Source of the DNA: Bradyrhizobium forestalis
Lineage (GTDB): Bacteria; Pseudomonadota; Alphaproteobacteria; Rhizobiales; Xanthobacteraceae
Length of the DNA: 64,000 bases
Reading direction: 5' to 3'
Assembly: GCF_002795245.1 (NCBI RefSeq)
Contig: NZ_PGVG01000006.1
Coordinates: 155,687-219,686, forward strand
This document shows positions 55,531 through 64,000 of this stretch, one piece after another. The first letter of the stretch is position 1; every line of letters begins with the position of its first letter. The notes below the pieces were generated by a model, which was not told the origin of the DNA, did no database searches, and worked only from the letters and a program-made list of their open reading frames with translations. Both the position numbers and the translations under genes were made by a program.

Positions 55531-55923
55531 TCACGTCGGGATAGTCGTCTGATATTGTATCAGGCCATCGTCGAGTTTCACCCACGCCAGCTTTTCCGAG
55601 ACCCAGATGTGCTCGGTCGGCGCGAAGGCGTTGCGATCGTCGAAAGTGGCCAGCGCCACGCCCGCCAGCGTGCCATTGCGACGCCAGGCGAACAGGCGCG
55701 TGCCGCACTGCTTGCAGAACACACGGTCGATGTTTGCGGACGACGCATAGCGGGCGGTCTCGCCCTCGACGGTGAGCGCGCGCTGGTCGAACTGCGCGCG
55801 GGCGAAGTAGGGCGATCCCATCGCCTTCTGGCAGATGCGGCAATGGCAGATGCGGACGTTGAGCGGCTCGCCCTCCGCCTTGAACCGCACCGCGCCGCAC
55901 AGGCAGCCGCCTTCCCGGATCAT
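55531..55923 (-). CDS. GFA-family protein (glutathione-dependent formaldehyde-activating fold)
   Basis: 130 aa. Zinc-binding cysteines are intact: 'GGCLCGAVRF' (Cys7, Cys9), 'ICHCRICQKAMG' (Cys26, Cys28, Cys31) and 'RVFCKQCGTRLF' (Cys pair). Many members are not true formaldehyde-binding enzymes, so the role is open. It is three bases after the serine hydrolase stop, so the two genes appear to share a transcript. Confidence 0.93.
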   Translation of the reverse strand: MIREGGCLCGAVRFKAEGEPLNVRICHCRICQKAMGSPYFARAQFDQRALTVEGETARYASSANIDRVFCKQCGTRLFAWRRNGTLAGVALATFDDRNAFAPTEHIWVSEKLAWVKLDDGLIQYQTTIPT

Positions 55924-55926
55924 GGC

Positions 55927-57096
55927 TCAGGCCACCCGCCATTCGCCGACCTGGCGCGCCATGTTCCAGTTCAGATTGTCGAGATCGCCATCCATGTCGG
56001 AATTCCTGCGTCTGGTGTTGGTGAAGGCGGCCCAGCAGAAGCCGCCATGGGTGCGCACGGCAATCGTGCTCGTGCCCGGCAGGCTGCCATTGTGCCACCA
56101 ATTGTCCAATTTGTTGACGCAAAAACCCTTGGCGTAGTCCGGGCTGTAGCTGGGCGCGGTGGTCATGACCTGGATGGTGCGCGGCCGCAGGATGTTCGCC
56201 GGTCTCGTGTAGCCGTCGACATGCATCATGAACTGCACGAGATCCGCCGGCGTCGCGATCCAGCCGCCATGGGAATCCATCCGCCGGACATTCATGCTGT
56301 AGGGATTGTCGCCCTGGCCGTAATAGGCGACTTCGCCGGCCTGGCGCTGCTCGCGGGTGTTGCCGGCGATCGTCATGTCGCTGATGCCGCAGCGCGCCAA
56401 CACCTCGCCGCGGGCATGCTCGGCATAGGGCTTGCCGGTGAGCTTCTCGATGACGCGGCCGAGCACGCAATAGCCGAAATTGGAATAGGCGTAGTGCTGG
56501 CCCGGCGGTCGGTCCAGCGGCCGATTGGCGAGCGTCCAGGCGATCAGCTCGGCATGATCCATCCGCGGATGGGAGAACATGGGATCGCGGTTGTCGTTGC
56601 TCCAGCCGCCGGCGGTGTGGGTCAAGAGATGCTCGAGCGTGATCTGGTCGATGCCGGCAGAGTAGGGCGGCTGTCCGTAATCGGTGCCGAGCAGCGCGCC
56701 TGGGCCGAACACGCGGTCCGTCAGCTTGAGGCGGTTCTCCTCGATCAGGCGGAAGATCGTGACCGAGGTGATCATCTTGCTGACGCTGGCGATCCGGAAC
56801 AGATGCCGCGGCGTCACGGCCTCATTCCGCTCGATATCGGCAAGACCAAAGGCGTCCTCATGGACAACAGTGCCGGCATAGCCGATCGCGACGGACATTG
56901 CCGGCACGCCGTACTTGTCCATGAAGCTGTGTGCCAGCCGTGCCATGGCGCCGCGCTCGGCCGGCGAGGGCGGGCGGATACTCGGCGGGCTGGGTGCGAG
57001 CTGCGCGAGTGTCGTCGACGACAGCAGCGGCAGCGCGCCTGCGCCCGCCGCGAGCTTCACGAACTCCCGACGCCCAAAATCACGTCCACGCTGCAT
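55927..57096 (-). CDS. Secreted serine hydrolase, beta-lactamase/class C-like (Tat substrate)
   Basis: 389 aa. N-terminus 'GRDFGRREFVKLAAGAGALPLL' has the twin Arg and hydrophobic core of a Tat signal. The beta-lactamase-like SxxK motif is Ser104-Val-Ser-Lys107 ('LFRIASVSKMIT'), and the second motif is YxN in 'YAYSNFGYCVLGRVIEKLTG'. Typical for carboxylesterase/DD-peptidase type enzymes with broad esterase activity rather than resistance. Downstream of two SDR genes (30-base gap); the hydrolase might act on a lactone or ester intermediate (inference). Confidence 0.92.
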   Translation of the reverse strand: MQRGRDFGRREFVKLAAGAGALPLLSSTTLAQLAPSPPSIRPPSPAERGAMARLAHSFMDKYGVPAMSVAIGYAGTVVHEDAFGLADIERNEAVTPRHLFRIASVSKMITSVTIFRLIEENRLKLTDRVFGPGALLGTDYGQPPYSAGIDQITLEHLLTHTAGGWSNDNRDPMFSHPRMDHAELIAWTLANRPLDRPPGQHYAYSNFGYCVLGRVIEKLTGKPYAEHARGEVLARCGISDMTIAGNTREQRQAGEVAYYGQGDNPYSMNVRRMDSHGGWIATPADLVQFMMHVDGYTRPANILRPRTIQVMTTAPSYSPDYAKGFCVNKLDNWWHNGSLPGTSTIAVRTHGGFCWAAFTNTRRRNSDMDGDLDNLNWNMARQVGEWRVA

Positions 57097-57126
57097 GGTC
57101 CGCCCCTAGCAGGGGCGGCCAGTGCT

Positions 57127-57873
57127 TCAGTAGGTCGCCCGTCCGCCGGAAATATCAAACACCGCGCCGGTCGAGAAGGCACAATCTTCGGACGCGAGCC
57201 AGGCCACCATCGCGGCGAGCTCCTCCACCAGGACGAAGCGGCCCTTCGGAATCTTCGACAGCATGAAGTCGATATGCTGCTGCGTCATCTGGTCGAAGAT
57301 CGCCGTCTTCGCGGCCGCCGGTGTCACCGCGTTGACGAGGATGTCATGGGCGGCGAGCTCCTTGCCGAGCGACTTCGTCAGCGCGATCAGGCCGGCCTTG
57401 GAGGCCGAATAGTGCGCCGCGTTCGGATTGCCTTCCTTGCCGGCGATCGAGGCGATGTTCACGATGCGCCCATATTTCTGCTTGAGCATCGCGGGCACGA
57501 TCGCCTTGCTCACGATGAAGGGGCCGTCGAGGTTGATGCGCAGAACCTTGCGCCATTCCTCAAGATCGGTCTCCCAGACCGGCTTGTTGACGCCGGCGAT
57601 GCCGGCATTGTTGACGAGGATGTCGATCTTGCCGAACGCGGCCAGCGTCGCATCGCGGGCCGCTTCGACAGCGGCGGTGTCGGTGACGTCGACCTTGAAG
57701 ACCCTTGTTTCGCCGCCGATCTCCTTTGCGGTTTTCTCGGCCAACGTCGAGTCAAAGTCCCAGATCGCGACCTTGGCGCCGGAGGCGGTGAGGCGCTGGG
57801 TGATCGCGCGACCAAAGCCCTGCGCGCCGCCGGTGACGATGGCGACGCGGCCGTTGAGATCGATCTTGTTCAT
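57127..57873 (-). CDS. Short-chain dehydrogenase/reductase (3-oxoacyl-reductase-like)
   Basis: 248 aa. Glycine-rich TGGAQGFGRAIT motif for NAD(P), NNAGIAG, 'NIASIAGKEGNPNAAHYSASKAG' with catalytic Ser and YSASK. Aspartate in 'VAIWDFDS' after beta-2 suggests NAD preference. 17 bases after the first SDR gene. Probably oxidises a hydroxyl in the same sugar-acid pathway; the substrate is unknown. Confidence 0.93.
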   Translation of the reverse strand: MNKIDLNGRVAIVTGGAQGFGRAITQRLTASGAKVAIWDFDSTLAEKTAKEIGGETRVFKVDVTDTAAVEAARDATLAAFGKIDILVNNAGIAGVNKPVWETDLEEWRKVLRINLDGPFIVSKAIVPAMLKQKYGRIVNIASIAGKEGNPNAAHYSASKAGLIALTKSLGKELAAHDILVNAVTPAAAKTAIFDQMTQQHIDFMLSKIPKGRFVLVEELAAMVAWLASEDCAFSTGAVFDISGGRATY

Positions 57874-57890
57874 GCCGGAAGCCTCTGGCG

Positions 57891-58622
57891 TCAGAGCATG
57901 TAGCCGCCGTCGACGACGAGGTCGACGCCGGTGGTGAAGGCGCTCTCGTCGCTGCCGAGATAGACCGCCATGGCGGCGATCTCCTCGGCAGTGCCGAGCC
58001 GGCCCATCTTCTGGCGGGAGATGAACATCTCCTTGCCCTGCGGCCCTTGCGCTGCGGCGCGGTCGAGCATCGAGGGGGTCTCGACTGTGCCGGGGCAGAT
58101 CGAGTTGCAGCGGATGCCCTTGGTGATGAAGTCGAGCGCAACCGCACGCGACAGCAGCGACACCGCCGCCTTCGACGAGCTGTAAACGTAGCGGTTCGCC
58201 GGCGGCCTCAAGGCCGCGCAGGACGAGATGTTGACGATGCTGCCGCCGCCGCCCGCAATCATCTCGGGCAGGAACGCCTTGATGGTCCGGTGCATCGACT
58301 TGACGTTGAGGTCGAACGAAAAGTCGAAATCCTCTTCGGAGCACTCCAGGATGGTGCCGTGGTGCACGAAGCCGGCCGCATTGAGCAGGATGTCGATCTT
58401 GCCGACGCGCTTGGCAAAGGCGTTGACGTCGGCGGTGTTGCGGACGTCGAGCTTGGCCACTTCGGCGATGCCTTCCTTGGTCAAGCCAGCGATCCCGGCC
58501 TCGTTGATGTCGGTGGCGATGACGGTCGCGCCTTCACGCGCGAATGCGATCGCGCAAGCGCGCCCGATGCCTGCTGCCGCAGCCGTGACGACGGCGCGCT
58601 TTCCCTTGAGGCGGTCTGCCAT
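57891..58622 (-). CDS. SDR, L-2-keto-3-deoxyfuconate dehydrogenase/BDH2-like
   Basis: 243 aa. 'KRAVVTAAAAGIGRACAIAFAREGATVIATDIN', 'LLNAAGFVHHGTILECSEEDFDFSFDLNVKSMHRTIKAFLPEM', 'NISSCAALRPPANRYVYSSSKAA' (Tyr and Lys of YSSSK) and 'GIRCNSICPGTVETPSM' follow closely the group that includes mammalian BDH2/DHRS6 and bacterial L-KDF dehydrogenase. Those oxidise 2-keto-3-deoxy acids with NAD. Neighbouring IlvD-type dehydratase (164 bases away, across a repeat) would make such a 2-keto-3-deoxy acid, so an L-fuconate/L-rhamnonate-type route is plausible. Confidence 0.9.
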   Translation of the reverse strand: MADRLKGKRAVVTAAAAGIGRACAIAFAREGATVIATDINEAGIAGLTKEGIAEVAKLDVRNTADVNAFAKRVGKIDILLNAAGFVHHGTILECSEEDFDFSFDLNVKSMHRTIKAFLPEMIAGGGGSIVNISSCAALRPPANRYVYSSSKAAVSLLSRAVALDFITKGIRCNSICPGTVETPSMLDRAAAQGPQGKEMFISRQKMGRLGTAEEIAAMAVYLGSDESAFTTGVDLVVDGGYML

Positions 58623-58644
58623 TTTCTTGTTCTCCTTGTGAGTT

Positions 58645-58775
58645 CGTCATTCCGGGGCGCGCCGCTTGGCGCGAGCCCGGAATCCATGGTGCAAAGTGCC
58701 GTAGCCCGGATGAGCGCGCAAGCGCGACATCCGGGAACGGGATGTCCCGAGTGTCGCTTCGCTCACCCGGGCTAC
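58645..58775. repeat. Two REP-like elements between SDR and dehydratase genes
   Basis: 58645-58685 holds GTCATTCCGGGGCGCGCCGC and GAGCCCGGAATCC, the half-element also present at 14309-14419. 58701-58775 is a second, larger palindrome: GTAGCCCGGATGAGCG pairs with CGCTCACCCGGGCTAC, with an inner GACATCCGGGAACGGGATGTC hairpin. They lie between same-strand genes of a putative operon. Confidence 0.8.
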
Positions 58776-58786
58776 GTGTGCCTAGC

Positions 58787-60616
58787 TCAGTGATTATCCC
58801 GCGCCACGCCAAACGCACCGGCGACGTTCTGATAACGCGTGGCGAGCTCCATGCAGGCGCCGGTCGACTGCTGGCCGACGGTGTTGCGATAGATCTCCTG
58901 CCACGGCGTCTGGTTCGGCGGATGCTTGAAGCCGCCATTGGCCTTGAGCTCGGCGTGGCGCTTCTTCAGCTCCTCGTCCGAGATCAGGATGTTGGCGCTG
59001 CCCTTGTTGAGGTCGATGCGTACCTTGTCGCCGGTCTTCAGGATCGCGAGACCGCCATTGGCGGCGGCTTCCGGCGAAGCATTGAGTATCGAGGGCGAGC
59101 CTGATGTGCCAGACTGGCGGCCATCGCCGATGCAGGGCAGGGACAGGATGCCGCGTTTGATCAGCGCCGCCGGCGGCTGCATGTTCACGACCTCGGCGCC
59201 GCCGGGATAGCCGATCGGTCCGGTGCCGCGGATGAACAGCACGCAGCGCTCGTCGATGTCGAGCGAGGGATCGTCGATCCGCTCGTGGTAGTCCTCGGGA
59301 CCCTCGAACACGATGGCGCGGCCCTCGAACGCGTTGAGGTCCTTCGGGTTGCTGAGATAGCGGTCGCGGAATTCCTTGGAGATCACCGAGGTCTTCATGA
59401 TCGCGGAATCGAACAGATTGCCCTTCAGCACCAGGAAGCCGGCGTCCTTCACCAGCGGCTTGTCGTAAGCCCAGATCACGTCGTTGTCGGGGACCGGCGC
59501 GTTGGCGCAGTTCTCGCCGATGCCGCGGCCGTTGACCGTGACCGCGTCCTCATGGATGCGCTTGTGCTTCATCAGCTCGCGCACCACGGCCGGCACGCCG
59601 CCGGCGCGGTGGAATTCCTCGCCGAGATAGAAGCCGGCCGGCTGCATGTTGACCAAGAGCGGCACGTCGTGGCCGACCTTCTGCCAGTCCTCGATCGACA
59701 GCTCGACGCCGATGTGGCGGGCGAGGGCGTTGATGTGGATCGGCGCGTTGGTCGAGCCGCCGATCGCCGAATTGATCACGATGCAGTTCTCGAACGCCTT
59801 GCGGGTCAGGATGTCCGAGGGCTTGAGGTCTTCCCAGACCATCTCGACGATGCGCTTGCCGGTCTCATAGGCGATCTGGCCGCGCTCGCGATAGGGAGCG
59901 GGAATCGCCGCACAGCCCGGCAGCGAGAAGCCGAGCGCTTCGGCAAGCCCGTTCATGGTCGAGGCGGTGCCCATGGTGTTGCAGTGGCCGACCGAGGGCG
60001 CCGAGGAAGCCACGATCTCCATGAACTCCTCATAGTCGATCTCGCCGGCCGCGAGCCGCTCGCGCGATTTCCAGACGATGGTGCCGGAACCGGTGCGCTC
60101 GCCGGCGTGCCAGCCGTTGAGCATCGGGCCGCCCGACAGCACGATTGCGGGCAGGTTCACGGTGGCCGCCGCCATCATGCAGGCCGGTGTGGTCTTGTCG
60201 CAGCCGGTGGTGAGCACCACGCCGTCGAGCGGATAGCCGTAGAGAATCTCGACCAGGCCGAGATAGGCGAGGTTGCGGTCGAGCGCCGCGGTCGGGCGCT
60301 TGCCGGTCTCCTGAATCGGGTGGGTGGGGAATTCCATCGCGATGCCGCCGGCCTCGCGGATGCCCTCGCGGACGCGGTGGGCGAGCTCGATATGGTGGCG
60401 GTTGCAGGGGGAGAGGTCGTTGCCGGTCTGGGCGATGCCGATGATCGGCTTGCCGGATTGAAGCTCGGCGCGGGTGAGACCGTAGTTCAAATAGCGCTCC
60501 ATATAGAGCGCGGTCATGCCCGGATTGTGCGGGTTGTTGAACCATTCCTGCGAGCGAAGATGGCGGCGAGTACCGTTGCTGCCGGCGGCTTGCCCATTGG
60601 TTGGTTTCTTTGTCAT
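58787..60616 (-). CDS. IlvD/Edd-family sugar-acid dehydratase (xylonate/arabonate/gluconate type)
   Basis: 609 aa from ATG 60616, preceded by AGGAGAAACC. Cysteine ligands to the Fe-S cluster are in '[17 protein letters not shown]' and '[16 protein letters not shown]'; 'VVWKSRE...' style '[20 protein letters not shown]' and '[20 protein letters not shown]' are the substrate-binding and C-terminal motifs. The N-terminus '[52 protein letters not shown]' is characteristic of the sugar-acid branch rather than branched-chain amino acid IlvD. Removes water from an aldonate to give a 2-keto-3-deoxyaldonate. Controlled by the neighbouring LacI-type regulator. Confidence 0.92.
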   Translation of the reverse strand: MTKKPTNGQAAGSNGTRRHLRSQEWFNNPHNPGMTALYMERYLNYGLTRAELQSGKPIIGIAQTGNDLSPCNRHHIELAHRVREGIREAGGIAMEFPTHPIQETGKRPTAALDRNLAYLGLVEILYGYPLDGVVLTTGCDKTTPACMMAAATVNLPAIVLSGGPMLNGWHAGERTGSGTIVWKSRERLAAGEIDYEEFMEIVASSAPSVGHCNTMGTASTMNGLAEALGFSLPGCAAIPAPYRERGQIAYETGKRIVEMVWEDLKPSDILTRKAFENCIVINSAIGGSTNAPIHINALARHIGVELSIEDWQKVGHDVPLLVNMQPAGFYLGEEFHRAGGVPAVVRELMKHKRIHEDAVTVNGRGIGENCANAPVPDNDVIWAYDKPLVKDAGFLVLKGNLFDSAIMKTSVISKEFRDRYLSNPKDLNAFEGRAIVFEGPEDYHERIDDPSLDIDERCVLFIRGTGPIGYPGGAEVVNMQPPAALIKRGILSLPCIGDGRQSGTSGSPSILNASPEAAANGGLAILKTGDKVRIDLNKGSANILISDEELKKRHAELKANGGFKHPPNQTPWQEIYRNTVGQQSTGACMELATRYQNVAGAFGVARDNH

Positions 60617-60739
60617 TGGTTTCTCCTGCAATGCAAACGCACTGGCGTCCGTCTCATGGTGTCGGCATGTGCGATGCCCCAACGGCGCGAGCGATGATCT
60701 GCCTTCCCGCTGGCGGGTCGTTTCCTCACGAGTCCGATA

Positions 60740-61840
60740 CTAGTCGTGGCTGCTTGGTAACGCTATCATTTTGTTCGCCGCCCCCGCGCCGGAAACGCCT
60801 GGCCTGTTGTCCGAACGTCGCGCCGACGAGCTTTGCCGCTCGATCACCTTGAAGCCGAGATCGAGCACGGGCTGCTCCGGGCGCCGGCCCTCGATCGCCT
60901 CGATCAGCATGGTGGCAGCCGTCTTGCCCATCTCGTAGCGGTTGGTGCGGACGCTGGTGAGGGTGGGGACGGCGGAGGCCATGAATTCGAGGTCGTTGAA
61001 GCCGACGATCGCGATCTGCCCGGGGACTGCGATCTCCCGGCGCCGGCATTCGAACAGCACGCCGAGCGCGAGGTCGTCATTGGCGCAGAACACCGCATCG
61101 ATCTCGGGCTCCCGCGCCAGGAGATCGGTGAACAGCGCTCCGCCAAGCGTCACCGAAGTCGGTGTGGCCGTCGTGACGACGAGGCGCTGATCGAACAATG
61201 CGGCGTCCTTCATCGCCGAGACATATCCGTCCAGCCGCCGCTGCACCCTGGGATCCATGCGTGCGCCGACGAAGCCGATTCTGCGGTGGCCTTGTTCGAA
61301 CAGATGCGCGATCGCTGCGCGGGCCGCATCATAGTGCGAAAAGCCGATCATCATGTCGACTGGATCGGGGCCGGTCTCCATGATCTGCACGATCGGGCAG
61401 TCCGCGGCTTCGAGCATCGCGCGGGACTCCGCGGTCTGGTCGATGCCGGTGACGATCAACCCGGCCGGCTTCTGCGCCAGAAACAGGCGCAGCAGCTTCT
61501 CTTCCTGGAGAATGCTGTAGCGCGTGTTCGACAACTGGATCGAGTAACGGCTGCCTTCGGACGCGTCATAGATGCCGCGCAGCACGTCCGAAAACACGTT
61601 ATTGGTGAGCGAGGGGATCAATACACCGATGACTTCGGTGCGTTGCGAGGCGAGTGCGCGTGCGGCAAGGTTGGGCACATAGCCGAGCTCCTTGGCGGCG
61701 CTCTCGACCCGCGTCCGCTTGGCGACCGACAGGGCCTCCGGGTTGCGGAAGAAGCGGGACGCGGTAATCGGGCTGACGCCGGCGAGCTCGGCCACTTCGG
61801 CCAGCCGGATTTTGCCTGACTTGGTGCGTTTTCGACCCAT
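60740..61840 (-). CDS. LacI-family transcriptional regulator
   Basis: 366 aa. HTH 'IRLAEVAELAGVSPITASRFFRNPEALS' and hinge 'GYVPNLAARALASQR', then a periplasmic-binding-like effector domain ('VIGVLIPSLTNNVFSDVLRGIYD', 'FVGARMDPRVQRRLDGY', 'AVFCANDDLALGVLFECRRREIAVPGQIAIVGFND'). The N-terminus resembles the GntR (gluconate) repressors of this family. It lies between the dehydratase gene and the ABC transporter; operator-like sequences at both ends (60755-60768 and 61883-61896) fit control of both. The first of these sits inside its own last codons. Confidence 0.92.
   Translation of the reverse strand: MGRKRTKSGKIRLAEVAELAGVSPITASRFFRNPEALSVAKRTRVESAAKELGYVPNLAARALASQRTEVIGVLIPSLTNNVFSDVLRGIYDASEGSRYSIQLSNTRYSILQEEKLLRLFLAQKPAGLIVTGIDQTAESRAMLEAADCPIVQIMETGPDPVDMMIGFSHYDAARAAIAHLFEQGHRRIGFVGARMDPRVQRRLDGYVSAMKDAALFDQRLVVTTATPTSVTLGGALFTDLLAREPEIDAVFCANDDLALGVLFECRRREIAVPGQIAIVGFNDLEFMASAVPTLTSVRTNRYEMGKTAATMLIEAIEGRRPEQPVLDLGFKVIERQSSSARRSDNRPGVSGAGAANKMIALPSSHD
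60755..60768. promoter_or_regulatory. LacI-type operator copy 1 (dehydratase side)
   Basis: TGGTAACGCTATCA, 14 bases with the CG centre typical of LacI-family sites. It is about 140 bases before the dehydratase start codon and inside the end of the regulator gene. Differs at only two positions from the reverse complement of copy 2 (TGGTAGCGCTGTCA). Confidence 0.6.
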
Positions 61841-61882
61841 TTGCTGCTCTTAACACAGTCGGTCCCGCAAACAAAGGAACGT

Positions 61883-61896
61883 TGACAGCGCTACCA
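61883..61896. promoter_or_regulatory. LacI-type operator copy 2 (regulator/transporter side)
   Basis: TGACAGCGCTACCA with AGCGCT core, within the 202-base region between the LacI gene start and the ABC transporter gene. Matches copy 1 when reversed at 12 of 14 positions. Suggests regulation of transporter and self. Confidence 0.65.
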
Positions 61897-62042
61897 GCAA
61901 CGACTAACCAAAGACAAATTGCCAAAACCGCACAAACTACCGACAATGTCGCCCGCTAAGATCGGGCTTCGTTCGGTGAAGTCTGAAGAACAAGACGGTC
62001 GCGGCGCTTAGGGGCGTCGTGGACTTTCGAGGAGGGAGCTAG

Positions 62043-63110
<1,068 letters not shown>

Positions 63111-63162
63111 CGCGCAAGACGACAAAGCATAAGACAACAAAAAGCATCACAGGGAGGACGAC

Positions 63163-64000
63163 ATGCAAGACTTTTCCCGCCGGTCTCTGCTTCAGGGCGG
63201 AACGGCACTGGCCGCGACCGGCATGCTGACCGGGCCGGCACTGTTCGACTTCGCCAAGGCCTGGGCGCAGAGCGCGCCCTGGAAGGCCGAGCCCGGCGCC
63301 AAGCTGACCGTGATGCGCTGGAAGCGCTTCGTGCCGCAGGAGGACGACGCGTTCAACGCGATGGTTGCGGCGTTCAAGGCTGCCACCGGCACCGAGATGA
63401 ACGTGTTCAGCGAATCCTTCGAGGACGTGCAGCCGAAGGCCTCGGTTGCGGCCAATACCGGCTCCGGGCTCGATCTCGCCTGGGGTCTGCACACGCTGCC
63501 GCAGCTCTTCCCCACCAAAGTGCTGAAGATGAACGACGTCGCCGATTATCTCGGCAAGAAATACGGCGGCTGGACCGATGCGGCGGCCAAGACCTGCAAG
63601 CTCGGCAACGACTGGCTCGGCATCCCCGTCGCCACCAACGGCGGCTACATGACCTACCGCAAATCGGCGCTCGACAAGGCCGGCTTCAAGGAATTCCCGA
63701 AGGACTTCCCCGGCTTCCTCGAGATGTGCAAGGCCCTGAAGGCGAACAACACGCCCGCCGGCTTCGCGCTCGGGCATGCCTCGGGCGACGGCAATTCGTG
63801 GCTGCACTGGGTGCTGTGGGGGCACGGCGCCTACACGGTCGACCAGAACGACAAGATCATCATCAATTCGCCGGAGACGGCGAAGGCGCTGGAATATACC
63901 AAGGCGCTGTACGACAGCTTCATCCCGGGCACGGCGTCCTGGAACGACTCCTCCAACAACAAGGCGTTCCTCGCCGGCGAGCTCTATTGCACGGCGAACG
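63163..64000 (+). CDS. Sugar ABC transporter substrate-binding protein, 3' end missing
   Basis: Open to the window edge, 279 codons visible. ATG at 63163 after AGGGAGGACG. Twin-arginine signal 'DFSRRSLLQGGTALAATGML' followed by the SBP_bac_1 pattern: 'KLTVMRWKRFVPQEDDAFNAMVAAFKAATGTEMNVFSESFEDVQPKASVAANTGSGLDLAWGLHTLP', 'WLGIPVATNGGYMTYRKSALDKAGF' and 'DFPGFLEMCKALKANN'. It delivers a carbohydrate to permeases that must lie beyond the window. Confidence 0.9.
   Translation, partial: MQDFSRRSLLQGGTALAATGMLTGPALFDFAKAWAQSAPWKAEPGAKLTVMRWKRFVPQEDDAFNAMVAAFKAATGTEMNVFSESFEDVQPKASVAANTGSGLDLAWGLHTLPQLFPTKVLKMNDVADYLGKKYGGWTDAAAKTCKLGNDWLGIPVATNGGYMTYRKSALDKAGFKEFPKDFPGFLEMCKALKANNTPAGFALGHASGDGNSWLHWVLWGHGAYTVDQNDKIIINSPETAKALEYTKALYDSFIPGTASWNDSSNNKAFLAGELYCTAN

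Noticed and set aside
55927..57096. Beta-lactamase-like protein as an antibiotic-resistance gene
   Set aside because: SxxK and YxN are shared by many esterases and peptidases; the gene lies in a catabolic run and nothing specific to class C resistance enzymes was seen.
55102..57903. Long plus-strand open frame across the EamA, GFA, serine hydrolase and SDR genes
   Set aside because: It runs through five recognised genes in other frames, has low-complexity composition and no start signal.

Overview
This is a 64 kb stretch of a high-GC alphaproteobacterial chromosome, most likely Bradyrhizobium or a close relative. That assignment rests on the overall style: intergenic palindromes of the 'GTCATTCCGGGGCGCGC' and 'AGCATGATCC...GATCATGCT' types, iron-control-element-like motifs upstream of a TonB receptor, IalB and IclR/GntR/LacI paralogues, and dense catabolic operons. 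No phage, integrase, insertion sequence, plasmid origin, rRNA or CRISPR array was seen. There is one tRNA (Gln, CTG, with encoded CCA). The first gene (amidohydrolase) and the last (ABC sugar-binding protein) are cut by the window edges.

Layout. 0-9 kb: amidohydrolase (partial), amino-acid ABC binding protein, acyl-CoA dehydrogenase, a DUF2961/GH172 glycosidase-like protein, an acyl-CoA ligase, a Baeyer-Villiger-type monooxygenase and an MltB-type lytic transglycosylase. 9-11 kb: small unknown genes, including a 73-aa protein ending in Gly-Gly and two overlapping micro-ORFs (27 and 30 aa). 11-16.5 kb: RND efflux pump and adaptor, divergent from a TetR regulator across a clear palindromic operator. 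16.5-28 kb: amidase, MFS carrier, aldehyde dehydrogenase with its GntR regulator, an alpha/beta hydrolase lacking its serine nucleophile, a Bcr-type MFS carrier, guanine deaminase, a double-ABM membrane protein and an RNase Z-like metallo-hydrolase. 28-35.5 kb: an IclR regulator divergent from a tightly packed acid-sugar operon (DapA-like aldolase, FAD oxidase, DUF1537 acid-sugar kinase, PdxA2, iron-type alcohol dehydrogenase, Bug-type binding protein).

35.5-39.6 kb: an unusual three-gene unit made of a SARP/BTAD-TPR regulator, a PAP2/vanadium-haloperoxidase-fold protein with an N-terminal (Gly-Tyr-Gly)8 tail, and a bacterial G1 (glutamic) peptidase-like protein. This is my best candidate for an undescribed system. 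40-46.3 kb: small conserved genes, tRNA-Gln, an IalB-like protein and a second RND pump with adaptor. 46.9-52.4 kb: an iron-uptake locus (Fiu/PiuA-like receptor, PiuC/YbiX hydroxylase, ExbB, ExbD, TonB) preceded by three helically phased ICE-like motifs. 52.4-55.5 kb: hypothetical protein, M50 peptidase, LysR regulator and EamA carrier.

55.5-64 kb: a sugar or sugar-acid module. On the minus strand it has an IlvD/Edd-type dehydratase, two short-chain dehydrogenases (one strongly L-2-keto-3-deoxyfuconate dehydrogenase/BDH2-like), a serine hydrolase and a GFA-fold protein. It is controlled by a LacI-type regulator with two matching operator sequences, and a sugar ABC transporter runs divergently. 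Everything is read from the sequence by eye. Functional names come from recognised motifs and family resemblance, and no database search was run.
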